The translations under genes were made by a program, and so were the position numbers. The notes below the pieces were generated by a model, which was given only the letters and a program-made list of their open reading frames with translations, made no database searches and was not told the DNA's origin. A stretch of 64,000 bases of DNA, from NCBI GenBank assembly GCA_007922195.1, contig ML682003.1, positions 4,196,028-4,260,027 of the forward strand, given 5' to 3'. This DNA is from Podocnemis expansa. Its lineage: Eukaryota > Chordata > Testudines > Podocnemididae. Within the stretch, counting starts at the first letter, position 1. Each line of letters starts with the position of its first letter. Below are positions 46,406 to 61,769 of this stretch, in pieces.

Positions 46406-46601
46406 CAGTGACTCCCAACACTTTTCTCTGTCATGGCACACCTTGTTACCTTTAATCAATCTGAGGCATGCCACCATCTAGTTTCCAAATGAACGCATGA
46501 ATATTCTTAAGCCAATCCACAGCTCTTTTGAGTACTTTTTAAAAAAATTCGTGGCACACCTGCTCAGGCCTGATGGTACACACAGTGGTTGGGAAACACT
46601 G
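46406..46601. mobile_element. hAT-like MITE, tandem copy 1
   Basis: CAGTGACTCCCAACAC to GTGGTTGGGAAACACTG. The element and about 55 bp of flank are repeated with a 249-250 bp period in 46656-46847. Confidence 0.8.
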
Positions 46602-46655
46602 GCCAACAGCAGGGGCAGGCAAACCCCAGCACATCTGCTGACAGTGGCACAAGAG

Positions 46656-46847
46656 CAGTGGTTCCCAACATTTTATCTGCCATGGCACACCTTGCTAGCT
46701 TTAATCAATCTGAGGCCTGCCACCATCTAGTTTCCAAATGAACTTATGAATATTCATGAGCCAATCCAGAGCTCTTTGAGTAGTTTTTTCAAAAAAAATT
46801 GTGGCACACCTGCTCAGGCCTGACAGCACACCAGTTGGGAAACACTG
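46656..46847. mobile_element. hAT-like MITE, tandem copy 2
   Basis: CAGTGGTTCCCAACATT to CAGTTGGGAAACACTG. The sequence after it (CTACAGCAGGGCTAGGCAAA) repeats the sequence after copy 1, showing a duplication that includes flanking DNA. Confidence 0.8.
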
Positions 46848-47098
46848 GTCTACAGCAGGGCTAGGCAAACCCTGGCACGTGTGCCAACAGCAGCACAAGA
46901 GCCCATTCAGGGCAGCATGTGGTCCCCTCTGCAATGCCAGAAAGATTGAGGCTTGTGCTGCTGAATGCCACTGTGGGCAGTTTCCTTCAGGGGCAGCCGG
47001 GGTGCAGAGGGTCCCCGCCATGCCCATGCAGCAGGTGTGGTGCGGCAAGATGATGCCTGGAGCAGCTTCCGCTCCGTGGTGTGCAGCTGCCCAGGAAC

Positions 47099-47653
47099 AA
47101 CATTCCCTCTAATTTTTCATAGGCTGTGTGCACAAAAAATTTCTTTTGTGCAAAGCTTTGGAGCCAGTGTCCAAATTTGTGCGCACTCCAGTGAGTGTGG
47201 TCAAACTCACAAGTGCAACAAAGTAAGCGTGTATGATGCAAATAATGTCCAAATTTGTGCACACTCCAGGAAGCGTGGTCAAACTCATGAGTGCAACAAA
47301 GTAAGCGTGTATGATGCAAATAATGTCCAAATTTGTGCGCACGCCAGGGAGTGTGGTCAAACTCATGAGTGCAACGAAGTAAGCGTGTATGATGCAAATA
47401 ATGTCCAAATTTATGCACACTCCAGGAAGCGTGGTCAAACTCATGAGTGCAACAAAGTAAGCATGTATGATGCAAATAATGTCTAAATTTCGTTTTGATA
47501 TGGTGATGCAACCTTATTTGAAGCATGCTACTTGAAATCACCTTCTTAAAGGAGCATAAAACATATTAGCACTATTGAATTTTTTTTTGTGCACGCCTAT
47601 TTTGACATGTGCGCTGGTTTCACAAGCTACACGCGCACAGCTTGGAAGGAACA
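47099..47653. mobile_element. MITE carrying a 78-bp tandem array
   Basis: Ends ACATTCCCTCTAATTTTTC and GCTTGGAAGGAACAC match, in opposite orientation, the element at 15839-16186. The extra length is the 78-bp tandem array at 47169-47490. Confidence 0.78.
47169..47490. repeat. 78-bp tandem repeat, four full units plus a partial fifth
   Basis: The string GTCCAAATTT (GTCTAAATTT in the last) starts at 47169, 47247, 47325, 47403 and 47481, exactly 78 bp apart. Units share TGTGGTCAAACTCATGAGTG and GCGTGTATGATGCAAATAAT. Confidence 0.97.
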
Positions 47654-47664
47654 CAGCCCACGAG

Positions 47665-50295
<2,631 letters not shown>

Positions 50296-51469
50296 GGGGG
50301 CAGAGGAGCTGGAGCTGATTAGCCGACCTGGGGGCGTGTCCCCCACGCTGCCCTGAGACCGACGGGGACTAACCCCACTCTGCGGTAGGACTGATGCGGG
50401 GTGGAGGAGGGGAAAGCCCCACCCATGGTCGCTAGCGAGCGGGGTATAATCTCATGGGGCTGCCCATCGTCACTTTACTGAGGCGTAACCGCACTTCTTG
50501 GGGCTAATAAGGGGACTAATGCCCCAGCCACCCACCCATCCACACACACACCCACACAATGCCACCTCTAGGAGGCTAGTTCTGACTCTAAACATCATTG
50601 GTAGGTGCTATTCCCTACTCCGTGGAAGCGAGAGAACCCCCTGTTGACGTCGCTGGAGGGCTAACCCTGACTCCTGAAGTCTGCAGACCCTCCAGTTCAC
50701 AGGCTGGAGGCGGGGGACTGAGCTCCGTTTCTGGTGTTGCAGCAAGGAATGGGACGTGGAATGGGCTTTACCCCCATCCTCCTGGGATTGAGGGGACGCT
50801 AACTGACATCTCTGAGAAGGGCTGAGCCGGGGAACTGGACATCAGTGGGCTAGAGGAGGCACACTGCCCACTAGCTTGACAGGAGGGGGACCCTCCGTGA
50901 AGATGACAGCGGTGGCAGGTCTGGGACAGTCAGCAGTAAAAATCATGCTGTGAGGGGAAGGGGACCTTGCGTTGTTGTACGCCAGCAAGAGAGATACTTC
51001 CTTCTCGGGTTGTAAAGAGGAAACTAAGTGCTGGGCAGGGAACAAAGCTAACTGGATAATTCAGCTGCAGTCTGGGACACATGCAGCTGTATGGAGGTGA
51101 AGCAGGGTCGCAGCAGGAACCTCGCTGTCTACACTCAAGCCAGGCAGATGCTGTGTAACAGCTGCCAGTCTGTAAAATGTGTTAGTCACGTGTTGGGGAT
51201 CTTTTTGTAGGAACTAACTTAGCACTCTGGAGGGGGCTGGCCATTCATACCCTTCCCATTTGCTGGCTGGTTTCTTGTTCAAGGAGGGTGGGTTTAAAGC
51301 TGGGTTGGTTTTACATGCACTGGATTGAAACTGGTACGCTCTGGGCTGGGGTACTTAATAAGCTGCAGGCCACCCCAAGAGTTGGTGAGCTATGGCTACG
51401 TGCCGTGCACCAGAGCTACTGTTGCTCTTAAGCTGTGGATAGTAGACTTTTTAAAAAAAATTAAATCAC

Positions 51470-51497
51470 ATTTTTTTTTTTTTTTTTTTTTTTTTTG
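51470..51497. repeat. Poly-T run
   Basis: An uninterrupted T run of about 28 bases follows TTAAAAAAAATTAAATCACA in the TIGD5 3' region. It could be the tail of an inverted retrocopy, but I see no SINE body next to it. Confidence 0.85.
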
Positions 51498-51752
51498 CAG
51501 TCTTCTAGCAAACAGTTAAAGCAGGTGCTGAGGAAGAGAACAGACTGCTCCTCAGCGGTGGGACAGTCTGGAGAATAACTCTAAATGGGAAGAGGTTCTT
51601 GCTTTTGCCTCGGTAGCAGTCGTTAGTGAGGCAGCATGTAACGTGTTCTGCCATGGGAGTGAGGCAAGACTTAGAGGAACATAACAATATTTATATTAAA
51701 AAATAGAGGATGAAATTCTCATAGGAATCTTTATGGCCTGATTTTTTTTTTA

Positions 51753-52178
51753 AATAAATTACTTTTAGTCTGGCTATTTGGCAAAAATAAAAAAGAGCTG
51801 AACAGTCCTGCATTATGGCAGGTGGCATGGTGACTTGAACATCTTTTCTAGCTCATAATTTTGAGAGTCTGGGAAGATCTAATAAATTTGTTTCACTTTG
51901 GGGCTTTTTAGGTAAGTTGTCCCCTTAGCAAGATGTGTAGTGAAGCAAAATAGATATTAATGTGACTTCACTTCTCCAAGTGACATTGCAATTAAGCTTT
52001 CGATTTAATCCTTGAAATTGCATTAACTGTACATGATTCTCCTAAATTTGCTTAAACAGGCAAAATCATCATTGCCTGTAAAAACACTAGCTGCTCTGAA
52101 AAAGAATTTTCTTGAATTGTGGTTCAACTCTGGCTTCTGAGCCTGTGAATTAATACTGAGTCATGTCTACAAAATAAA
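51753..52178 (+). promoter_or_regulatory. Candidate TIGD5 polyadenylation signals
   Basis: AATAAA occurs on the plus strand at 51753, 51786, 51881 and 52173, the first cluster after the TIGD5 stop. A 3' UTR of 1.5-1.9 kb would result. The choice among them is open. Confidence 0.4.
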
Positions 52179-53059
52179 ATCTCATAGCTCAAGACCAAGA
52201 AGTGTGTGTAAATTGATACAGTTCCTTATAGACCTGGTTTTCTCTGTTTGGGTGACCAGCTCCAACTTGTATCCTCTAAAATTGGAATTCCAGCTGCTGC
52301 TTTTGACTAGCTTTCTTAATGGCAGGTGAAGACAGCTTGCGAGGAGAAGACAGACAAAAATGAGCAAAAAACTCAGCAAGGTTCTGGTTGCAAGTAAACA
52401 ATCTTTTCAAAAATAGGTAAATTCCATCACTGTAAATGGCAAACACTTTAGTTTACAGGAACTGTGTGCAATTTTTAAAAAAATCTATTTTACTGTTCAA
52501 TTTACACTGACTTCCAAGTCAGTATATAGAAATAGTCCCATCAGTTTCACTTGGTAATCAGTTTTGGTCTTCTCACTGTCACATACTAGTTTATGGCACT
52601 GTTGGGTTGTGCACATGAGTTTTTAATTTGTATCATTATGGCCACTGGTTTATATATAAAAATTTCTGTCAGGCCTGTAATCTTTCTGTACAAATCTTAA
52701 AAGTTTAGCTGTAAGCCCCGTAACTCATCTGAAAATAAGTCAGCAATGTGTATGTGGCTGAAAGATACCCATTAGTCAAACACAAGTCATTTAGCTCAAT
52801 ACAGGGGTAATGAGGTGAAATTATGTTGACCCAGTTACAGTGGAGGCCAGATGGGGTTGGCAAAGCCCATTCCAGTCCATCCTGCCTCAGCCTCAGCAGG
52901 TGCTGCAAGCCCTTCTGCACAAAAAAAAAAAAAAAAAGACAGCTACCTGAGAATTCAGTAGTGGCCACAGAGGAAGATGCCTGGAGCAGCTTCTCTTGGC
53001 AGCAGGAGCAGCAATTTTGCTGACACCCGCAGAGGGATACCATAGGCCACTCTGAATTG

Positions 53060-53140
53060 GCATGCATGCTGGGGGTTACCGACTTGTAGGTGATCTAATG
53101 GTCCCTTTTAGCCTTTAACGTCTGAATCTATATGAAGATA
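53060..53140 (+). mobile_element. CR1 3' tail fragment
   Basis: GGTGATCTAATGGTCCCTTT and TAGCCTTTAACGTCTGAATC are the CR1 3' terminus, forward. It ends near TATATGAAGA. Confidence 0.65.
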
Positions 53141-53182
53141 TAGAATGTCACTCTTCAAAGGAGAATTGGAATTCTGTGAAAC

Positions 53183-53675
53183 AGTGAAAACAACAAAGTC
53201 TGTGGCACCTTAAAGACTAAGGGTATGTCCACATGAGTCTTTTATTTCGAAACAACACTGGTTGTTTTGAAATAGAAAACTGTCCACACAACGTTTTCTT
53301 ATTTCAAAATGACAGGCTCTGTCATTTCAAAATAACCATCATTTTGAAACAGCTTAAACCCCATTCATTTTGAAACGGCTATTATTTCGAAATAACAGCT
53401 GTTTTCAAAGCAGGCTTTCCCTTAATTTGAATTAACTTATTTCAAATAAGGACTTTATTTTGAAATAAGTCATTTAAAAAATAACTTATTTCAAAATAAT
53501 GATGTATGTGTGGACATAGCCTAACATTTATTCTGACACAGACAGACATTTGTGTGTCTGACAAAGTGGGTTGCAACCCATGCAAGCTTGTGCTCAAGGA
53601 AATTTGTTAGCCTTTAAGGTGCCATAGGACTTTTGGTTTTGCTCTGTACAGCCTAAGACAGCTACCCCTCTGGAA
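53183..53675. mobile_element. Turtle SINE split by a MITE
   Basis: GTCTGTGGCACCTTAAAGAC (about 53198-53217) is the SINE body. After the MITE at 53221-53521 the SINE resumes as CATTTATTCTGACAC and contains an inverted segment (GTTAGCCTTTAAGGTGCCAT to GCTACCCCTCTGG). Confidence 0.82.
53221..53521. mobile_element. PIF/Harbinger-like MITE with TAA duplication
   Basis: Left end GGGTATGTCCACATG and right end TGTGTGGACATAGCC are inverted repeats, flanked by TAA on each side (53218-53220 and 53522-53524). The interior is a run of TTTCGAAATAA-type palindromic words. Confidence 0.85.
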
Positions 53676-56560
53676 CTTGTGAGATAGTGCTTGTTTATGC
53701 AGAGGTCACCCATCATTTAGGGATGGGGGAAATGCCATTTAAATCTAAAAATTCTTATAAAATTATGAATCAACTATGTGTTCTCTTCAGCTGAAGGACT
53801 CAGCTGCTGGGGAGATGGATGAAGGTGAATGAATTAAGTCAAGATCTTGAGCCCGTGGCAGACTGGCACAACTTTGCAGTTACTAGTTTCCTTTATTTTT
53901 AGTGTGGCTGGTGTATGAAAAGTGATGAGGAAATGGTCTTGGTGGAATCCCTATTTGTCTTTCATTGAATCCAGATCTAATATTCCCAAATGTCAAATAA
54001 AAAGATGGGGTTTATAAAAAGCGATGCAGAGCCTCCCTCAGGATCTGAAAGTTAAGCTGGGTTCTCTTTAGCTTTGCAACATCATGGTTAATAGAGATTG
54101 CAGTGCTGGAATTTATTTGGCACTTTGTTGGAAAAATCATCTGCTAAAGAGCGAGCTATGAATTGCAAAAATCAGTAAAAATGGCAAAACAGTAAGGAGT
54201 ATCTGGCTCAAAAGCCAGTTTCACTGGAACAGCTTTTCTTCAATCAGAAAGGATTTAACTTCTGTTTTTATAAAAAATTTGCTAAAAGCTAGTTTTAAAA
54301 GTACCCCTCCCCCCAGTCTGTGTCATGGACTGAACAAGGAAAAAATATTAAGAAAATACACTGAACACTTGGCACTCCGATGGACTGTTGAAGAAAAAAC
54401 AGTGGCTGCAAAATGCTCCTTTTCTGCAACTTGGATTTGTTCCAAGTTAGACAAAGTTCAGATAGTCCTGGCTTAAACTGGGGATGTATGTGTATGGAGA
54501 CTGAGCTGCAATCTGACAGCTCAGAAAAGCAGGCGAGGAGCAGTGAAAATCATTGGAGGAGAGGACTTGAGAATTGGGAGTCATCACAAATATCAAGGCC
54601 TTGAGAAGCCTAGGATGATGTGGATGGAGTCAAGGTGCTGTGAATTGGTCTGGAAGAGAGCTAAGTCTCACTATAGCATAGATGGGGGAAGCCAGTTGGA
54701 GAGTGATGCCAGATCTTTTTAAAAGGGGGGGGGGTGTTTTAAAACCTACTAGCTGGCTCTGAGGAGACCTGAGAAGATGCTACAGTCTTGCAGCCTAAAC
54801 GCTAGCTGCGAAGGGACTGAAGGTAACCAATAGAGGTGATGAAATAAGAAGGTACAAGCTGTACCATCACGCTGGTAAGCCTTTTAGTTATGTTCACAAA
54901 TAGGGATTATGGAAAAATTCCCTGGTGCTCATTTTAGCATGGGGGTGAAGTCGTGATTTCTAGACTGGAAACATTTTGTTGGCTTTTAAGACCCATGAGG
55001 AAATACTGGTAAAGTTCAGGCTTTATATGTTTCATGTGGTAGCCTAATCGTTTTGCAAACCTTGAGTGTGAAGTTTCTGAGTGGCCGGCTAAGCTTTGCT
55101 GTCCAAGCTGCTGCTTTTTGTCAGTTAATTGGATGGATGACAGATGACTGACGGGTTGTTAATTGGCAGCTGTGTATGTAAGCTCCCCTGTCCGTGGACT
55201 GCCCATGTCTGTACAATTAACCAAGACACCCCTTCCTGATTGAATGAATCAACACGACCATGCATCTGTTGAGAACAAAGGTGCTTGCCTAGCTTTACTG
55301 GAGAGAAGGACAATGAAAAACACAGCGTACAACTTGTGAGTAGACTCCACGTGTGCCCGGATGCAATGGAACAGCATAATTTGAGAGCAGGATTGCTGCC
55401 ATCTCCTAGGCAGGACCAAACTGTTCCCTCTGACCTCCATCTGTACCTGCTCATGGACAGGTTTCATGCTGCCTCCCGTTACGTAGGCAGTTGCCACGCA
55501 CTGACAGCATCTAATCCTACCCATCTCCATGTACAGGAGACTGGACCAAAACAATAATATATTATGACATTTTTGGTCCATTATCTCTAATGATGTCAAG
55601 TCCTGGGGCTACTGCATTGATGTCTTGGTGTTTTCTATCTATTTATAACTTCTTGACGTAGCCAAATACCAGGAGCATCAGAATCTTAGCCAGCTACTGT
55701 TAATTTCCGTGATTCTTTACTGCCTACTGTGATTTTTCCACATCCTTGATCATACTTTGGCTTGGGTGTTGTATCTGGGCCTAGTTTTCCTAGCCCCAGG
55801 TCTCATCTTTGGCCTGTTATATTTGTCTTATGCTCTCATTTTCTATTATACTGCCCAGCCCCCTCTCCAGAAGACACTCACTAGGGCTGTCATGTATCTG
55901 TCCCCCCAGTCCTGACAAGAGCCTGTAGTTACTGCTCCAGTCCTGCCCTTTGGGGATTAATGAAGCCATAAGCAAAGTGAAAGATAGAATTTTTGAAAAA
56001 CTATTACACTGACAGAGAGCTTGTGAAAAACACTTCACACATCCACACTAATCTCCCTTTCCCTCCCCTTCTCTCACTCACACACACACCCACCCACCCT
56101 GTTGTATTTCAATGTGTCAGCTGTCAGGAAGGAATGCTTAAGTTGCAGCAGATCCAAGAGCATACCCTTCCAAGCTTTTTCCAATTTTTTAAGGAGCTGC
56201 TGCCCAACATGAAGGGTCGGGTCTGTATCTCCCGGTGTCCTCATCTCCCAGCATGAAAAAATCCCTTGTAGTGTGCACGGGGGTTGAGACAAGAGGGAAA
56301 AGTGAGGGTATTCTCTTCATGGTGCATCTGTAGCCCCAGAGAACTTGGACGGTTCTTTTAGGATGATCAGTGAAATAATTAATTACACAGGCTCAGTCAC
56401 TGGAGGAGATGAGTGAAATGGTCACACCTGGTTTTTTACTAGCTTGTTGATGTGCCACTTAACCTTGCAGCTTCACCTATAGATTTTTTTAATGTGTGCT
56501 TCCCCTCTGGTCCTTTTAAATGTAGTTGCCATCTCAACCCTGACCCAAAGATGATTCATG

Positions 56561-56900
56561 GGGTATGTCTGCACTAGGGGCTTAAGTTGATTTAAGAAAC
56601 TGGCCACATTCAGAGTTCATTAAGTTGACAAGCACTTGCTTAAGTCAACTTCATAACTCCTGGCCTTAAAGTCGACTTTAAGGATTAAGTCAATTTATGT
56701 CAACTTAGGTTGGGGGAGGACCCATTTAAAGTCACCTTTAAGTTGACTTTAAATGTGTCCCCTGGCTTAAGTCGACTTTATAAAGTTGACTTAATGCAAA
56801 GTGGCCTCACTAAGTCAACTTAATAAAGTCTACCTGAAGTCAACTTTTAAGTAGACCTTATTAAGTCGACTTAACTGAGCCCTGTAATGTAGACATAGCC
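56561..56900. mobile_element. Harbinger-like MITE full of AAGTCGACTT words
   Basis: Left end GGGTATGTCTGCACTAGG and right end AATGTAGACATAGCC are inverted repeats of the same type as 53221-53521. The interior repeats AAGTTGACTT / AAGTCGACTT words more than ten times. Confidence 0.78.
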
Positions 56901-56990
56901 ATAGAGTCCAAGACCAGCAGGGACTGTTGTGACCATCTAGTCTGACATCCTGTATAAGAGAGGCTACAGAACTCCCTCAGAACAGCCACA
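56901..56990 (-). mobile_element. CR1 3' end fragment
   Basis: ATAGAGTCCAAGACCAGCAG and GTGACCATCTAGTCTGACAT are the reverse complement of the CR1 terminus. It abuts the MITE. Confidence 0.75.
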
Positions 56991-59900
56991 GAGAAGCATG
57001 GCTGCACACCCAGAACTACTTTTTCTGGCTGTGCAGAGTTGAGGTGATGGTATTGTATTGGGTCCCAAGTAAAATCACTGTTGCAGTAGTAAGGGCTGCT
57101 GTGTAATGCTGTCTCAGAATTCATCAGCACATGCGCTGGGTACGGGCAGTCTTTGGAGGAGTAATGCAATAGCAAACAGGTTTAGTTCAACTGTTATCTG
57201 CTGGCTGGTTCATCCAGGGACTGGATGCTGAAGAGAAGTTTGTTGGAATTCCAGGCCTGAGTGCCTGGAAGCCCAGGGTTTGGGTTGATGATGAAGGGCT
57301 CTAGAAATACAGTTTAATTCCACCCCTGAGAATAGCCTCTCCTTTCCTCAGATGTGTAAAGGGAAGGCCTCTCATCTATGTTCAGCATTGCATCATGGGA
57401 AGAACCACAATTCAGAATTACATAGCTAGGACTATCCTGCTGAGGGAGAGATTGGATGATCCGAATCCAAAGTCAGTGACCTGGTGTAACAAGGAGAGGT
57501 TGGGACTGGAGGGTCAGACCATTTAGGTTTTCTTATGGCTAAAGGGGGGCATGATGCTGGACTGCTGGGTTCTGCACAAACCCTACTCAGGAGCATAGGC
57601 TAGTGCGGCAGTGGGGTTCAAACACCTGCGTTCATGGCTTTAGGAAGCAGCGTGGTCTCATCTAACGATTCGAGTAAGGGAATGGGAGTCAGCAAAACTT
57701 CCAGGCTTCTCATGAGGCAAATGTGCCCCTGTTGCACCCTGGGGTAACCCCCTGAAGATACATCTCATTTTCAGGCGTCTTGGGGCACAGCAGCCATGTC
57801 ATCTCATATCTGTGCACTCCAACCAAAGCTGGGGCCATGCTTTGAAACAGTGAATGGTTATTGTAGCTGGTTTCCTCACTGACAGGGCTTCAGATAAGAG
57901 ACCAAAGCTGGAGAAAAGTAAACTATTGCACATGATACCTGTCTCTCTCACACAATAAGAGCTCTCCATCTTCAGATGTCTTACAACTATGAACTGATTT
58001 AATCAGTGCAGAATTACAGGCTGCAAAGTGCTTGGAGATCCTCTGAATGGGCTGGGTCTAGTTCCCAGTGGAGTTGCCCCTCGATGTGTGCACACAATGC
58101 CCACAAAGCAGGGGGTGCAGAGCCAGTTGCCTGCAGCCCAGACTGTGCTCCTCCAACCCCACTGCAATGGAGGGGGCTGGCCAAGAGGACCATGCTTCAG
58201 ACTGGGCTGGTAGCAATGGGCAGGGACGCGGATGACGCAGAGGGGCTGGAGTTTCCATGGAGCCCATAGCCATCTAGGACGCTGTGCCCTTGTGGGAGAT
58301 GAGCTCTGATGGGGATAAATAAAGCACTCTAGCTTTGCTGCTAAGAATCCCTCTGCTCAGTGGAGTCAGAAAAGGTCAATTAGCTCAAGATGGTTCCCCT
58401 GCAATGGCAGGATCTGGTCTCCAGGCACAGCATGGCCTACACTTGGTCCACGTTGAATTTCATCTACCCAGGCCCAAGGAGATGCATGTCTCAGGCCCCA
58501 GCTTGCTCCATGTCCTAGCACCATCTGGTCCCTCCCTGCAGGGCTATGGACGGAGGAGCATGGTTTTGCTGTGCTGTCAGTCTCCCTCGTTTCCTGGCAC
58601 TGCTGCCCACATGCTGGGTGGGTTACAGGCAAGAGGCTAGTGAGTGCAGAGGGATTTCAGTGCAGACAGATGAGAGATGTGGAGTGGTGGGGGGGCTGCA
58701 GGGTCAGCTGTGTGGGACTGGGTAAGGTGCCAGAGAGGATTCTGTAAGGGGAAACTGCACCAAGGCGACCTTATATGAAGACACAGGCCATCATCTTTAG
58801 GGCTGGCCTGGGCAGCCCCCTTCTCTCTCCCCAGCCAGGCCAATGCCACTTTCACAGCTGGGCCACCAGAAACAGAGATGCAGGGTGTGGTGTTGAGAAA
58901 CTCACAGGTTTCATCTGCCTGTTTCCCCACTGTAAAGCAGGACTGGCACTGAGCTATGTCTGCCAGGATGTCGGTGGACCATAATGTGTGAGCAGGAAAA
59001 TCAGAGAGTGTTTACATCTTCTGTACCAGAAACCAGATGACGACAGCAGACAGGGCTGGGCTTGCTTGATTCACAGATTCTACCCAGTGTGTCCGTCAGG
59101 TCCAGCCTCTTACAGAACACAGGCCAGAACGCCTCCCTCAAGCCACAGGAATGAGTCTTTCCCTGTCACGTCAGTGAGGGCTACTAAGCCCAAAACTTGA
59201 TGTGCCATGTACAGCACCTTGCACAGCAGCTGCTTGTCCCATCGGTGGAATTGATCAAGTTTGGGCATGAATGGCATCTTGGTCTGTCACTCTCCATGTG
59301 GGGCAGGCTTCTCAGGACTGAAATTCCTGTTATTGGGATCAATCCAGTGGGAATGGGGTTAAAAATTTAGTAGCGGTGGGATACTGGTCCCTCCTAGCCT
59401 TAAATGCTATGAAAGAAATGACTGTTAAAATACCTTGGTTCAGTAAAAGGGAGCTGCTAAGCATGCAGAAGAAACCAGATGTATCAAAACCTGGGGCAGC
59501 TATGTCCCTCTGAATAACTCCAACAGCTTTCCTTTACCAAAAGGTGTTTATGGCTCTCCTCAGGAAACTGAGCTAGGCCTCTCTGACACACAGGCCTCAG
59601 GGCTGGAGGGAAAAGGGAGCATTTTAAAATCTGTAATATTGCAAAGTCCAGTATAGCACCTGCCCATACACCAATTAATCAGGTCTGTCCCTTAAAAGTG
59701 AAATGGAAATAATCACGGCAGGCGATTCACCTCCACTCCACAAACCTCAGGATTTTAGGTGTTCATGAGATTGAGGTTTTTTGCTGGGTGAGCCAAAGCT
59801 GGGATATAAATATCAAACTCATTCTAACCACAGGAACTCCTACAAGTTAAGGTGGGGAATATGCAATTACACTTATTTATAACATGTGAACCCAGGGTTG

Positions 59901-60639
59901 CTGCCCAACATTTTATTATGAACCGAAAGCCTTTTTGTGCTCCCTTTGGGCTGGCTTCTCTTCCATTCACTGCCCCCTCTCCATACACCCTGATGCTTCC
60001 TGGTGCCTCAATTCTGGTGTGGAACAAGGGAGGACAGCATCAGCGAGCTCCCTGTGCCTTTCAAGGATCTCCAGGGCGACACTAATTAGAAAGGAGTGCA
60101 TTCATCCTCTGACCCAGCAGGCCTGCAACCTGCTCTCCAACCCCTATTTGCAGCAGAATCTCCAATTACTAGTCCTGGCTTTCATGACAATGCTTTGCAA
60201 CCAGAGAGATCACTTCCTCCTTCATTTGGAAGCCATCTCGGTATTTGTAGAGGCCAAAGTCCCAGCTGAGATCAGGGCCCCTGCCTGCTGGGAGCAGAGC
60301 TGGTCAGGAGTTTCACTGGAAAATGCCCGTTTATGAAATCTCAGGCATCCTGCGGAGATGTAGTGGTTCTGACACACTGGCAGGGAACGAACAGGCAGGG
60401 TGCTAGATGCCTGGTCTCAGGCCTGTTCACCTGGCAGACAGCAGATGACTACAGGCCATTTGAGGGTCCCTGCCACAGGCAAGAAGAATCTCATCTCTCA
60501 GCATTGCAGACTACCCATTCTGCAGTGAAGGGCTCCCTGACTTGTCCCCTGCAGTCGGGGTCGGTGGGCTGCTCCAGCAGAACACTTAGATTTTTGCTAC
60601 AAAATAAAAAATTCAGAATGTCCATCTCCAGGGGAGGTG

Positions 60640-61060
60640 TCATAGAGCTACAGAGCAGAGGGGACCAGCATGATCATCTAGTCTGACCTGCACAATGCAA
60701 GCCACAAAACCTCACCCACCCACTCCTGCAATAAGCACTAACCTATGAGTGAGTTATTTAAGTCCTCAAATCATGATTAAAGATTTTAAGATACAGAGAA
60801 TCCACCAGCAAGTGAGCCATGCCCCATTCTACAGAGGAAGGTGAAAACCCACCAAACTCTAGCCAATATGCCCCAGGGGAAAATCCCTCCTGAACCCAAA
60901 TATGGTGATCAGTTAAACTCTGAGCATGTGGGCAAGTCTCACAGAAAGAATTCTCTGTAATAACTCAGAACCCTCTCTTCTTAGGCTATTAAGCATATCC
61001 AACACCAATAGTGAAAACTCAGGCTATTGCCAAACAAGGGCATCCCACCATTACCATCCT
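60640..61060 (-). mobile_element. CR1 3' end, relative of 3901-4230
   Basis: CATGATCATCTAGTCTGACC, AGAATCCACCAGCAAGTGAG and GATCAGTTAAACTCTGAGCA parallel 3907-4230 nearly base for base. It is the untranslated tail of the same CR1 subfamily, 5' truncated. Confidence 0.88.
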
Positions 61061-61763
61061 GGAGACGGAGACTCTGTGCCAATCCTGCTGAAAATGCACC
61101 AGCAGGAGAAGGGTTAAGACAGCCTATCGCCAGGGAAAGTATCAGGCAGCTGCTCCTCTTGCAGTGCTCGCTGACTAACTCAAGAGTTCCTGGCCTTTAG
61201 CCCCTGCCCTCAGACCCACAGCCAGCCTGCCCCTTCCCCATCAACCCTTTGGTTAGTAGATGAGCCAGGAGACCAGCAGACCACCATGCCCACAACTGGC
61301 ACAAAAGGCTTTCTATGCGACCAGCTGGTGCAGGTGTCCCCAGGCAGCTAAAGCCTGTGGTTTCCCCAGGCCTGGTTCTACTCCTGGCCCCCTGCTGCCA
61401 GCTGTTTCCTGCTCACCCCCGGGTGAAAACAGTCCAGGGTGCCACTGGTGGAGGTGCAGACCAGAGGGTCCAGGGCCAGGAATAAAGCAAATGCCTCCCA
61501 AAGCACTCTGTATTCAGAGGGAGCAGGGGCTGCTGGGACCTCCCTATTAAACCCGGGAAACGCACCCACTCCCACATACCGCCACATGGGCACCAGGAGA
61601 ATGATGGCCTGGCCCATTTCCCCAACAACAATGTGCTCACCGGGTGCAGACCACGAATCTGTCGCCCACGCTACCTTGGGAGGATGGGTGCAGTCTCCCA
61701 GCAGAGGGAGCAGAGAAAGCCCCGACTGTCAGGCAGTTGTTCCCACTCCTGCTGTTGACATCA

Positions 61764-61769
61764 TTTATT
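61764..61769 (-). promoter_or_regulatory. Candidate PYCR3 polyadenylation signal
   Basis: AATAAA on the minus strand lies about 385 bp beyond the PYCR3 stop. It is the first such signal I see downstream on that strand. Confidence 0.5.

Noticed and set aside
47169..47490. Regularly spaced repeats that could suggest a CRISPR array
   Set aside because: The whole 78-bp unit is repeated with no unique spacers, and the genome is eukaryotic.
46965..47541. Open frames with a 26-residue repeated peptide on both strands
   Set aside because: They arise from the 78-bp tandem repeat inside a MITE (78 is divisible by 3); frames are open in both directions, which argues against coding.
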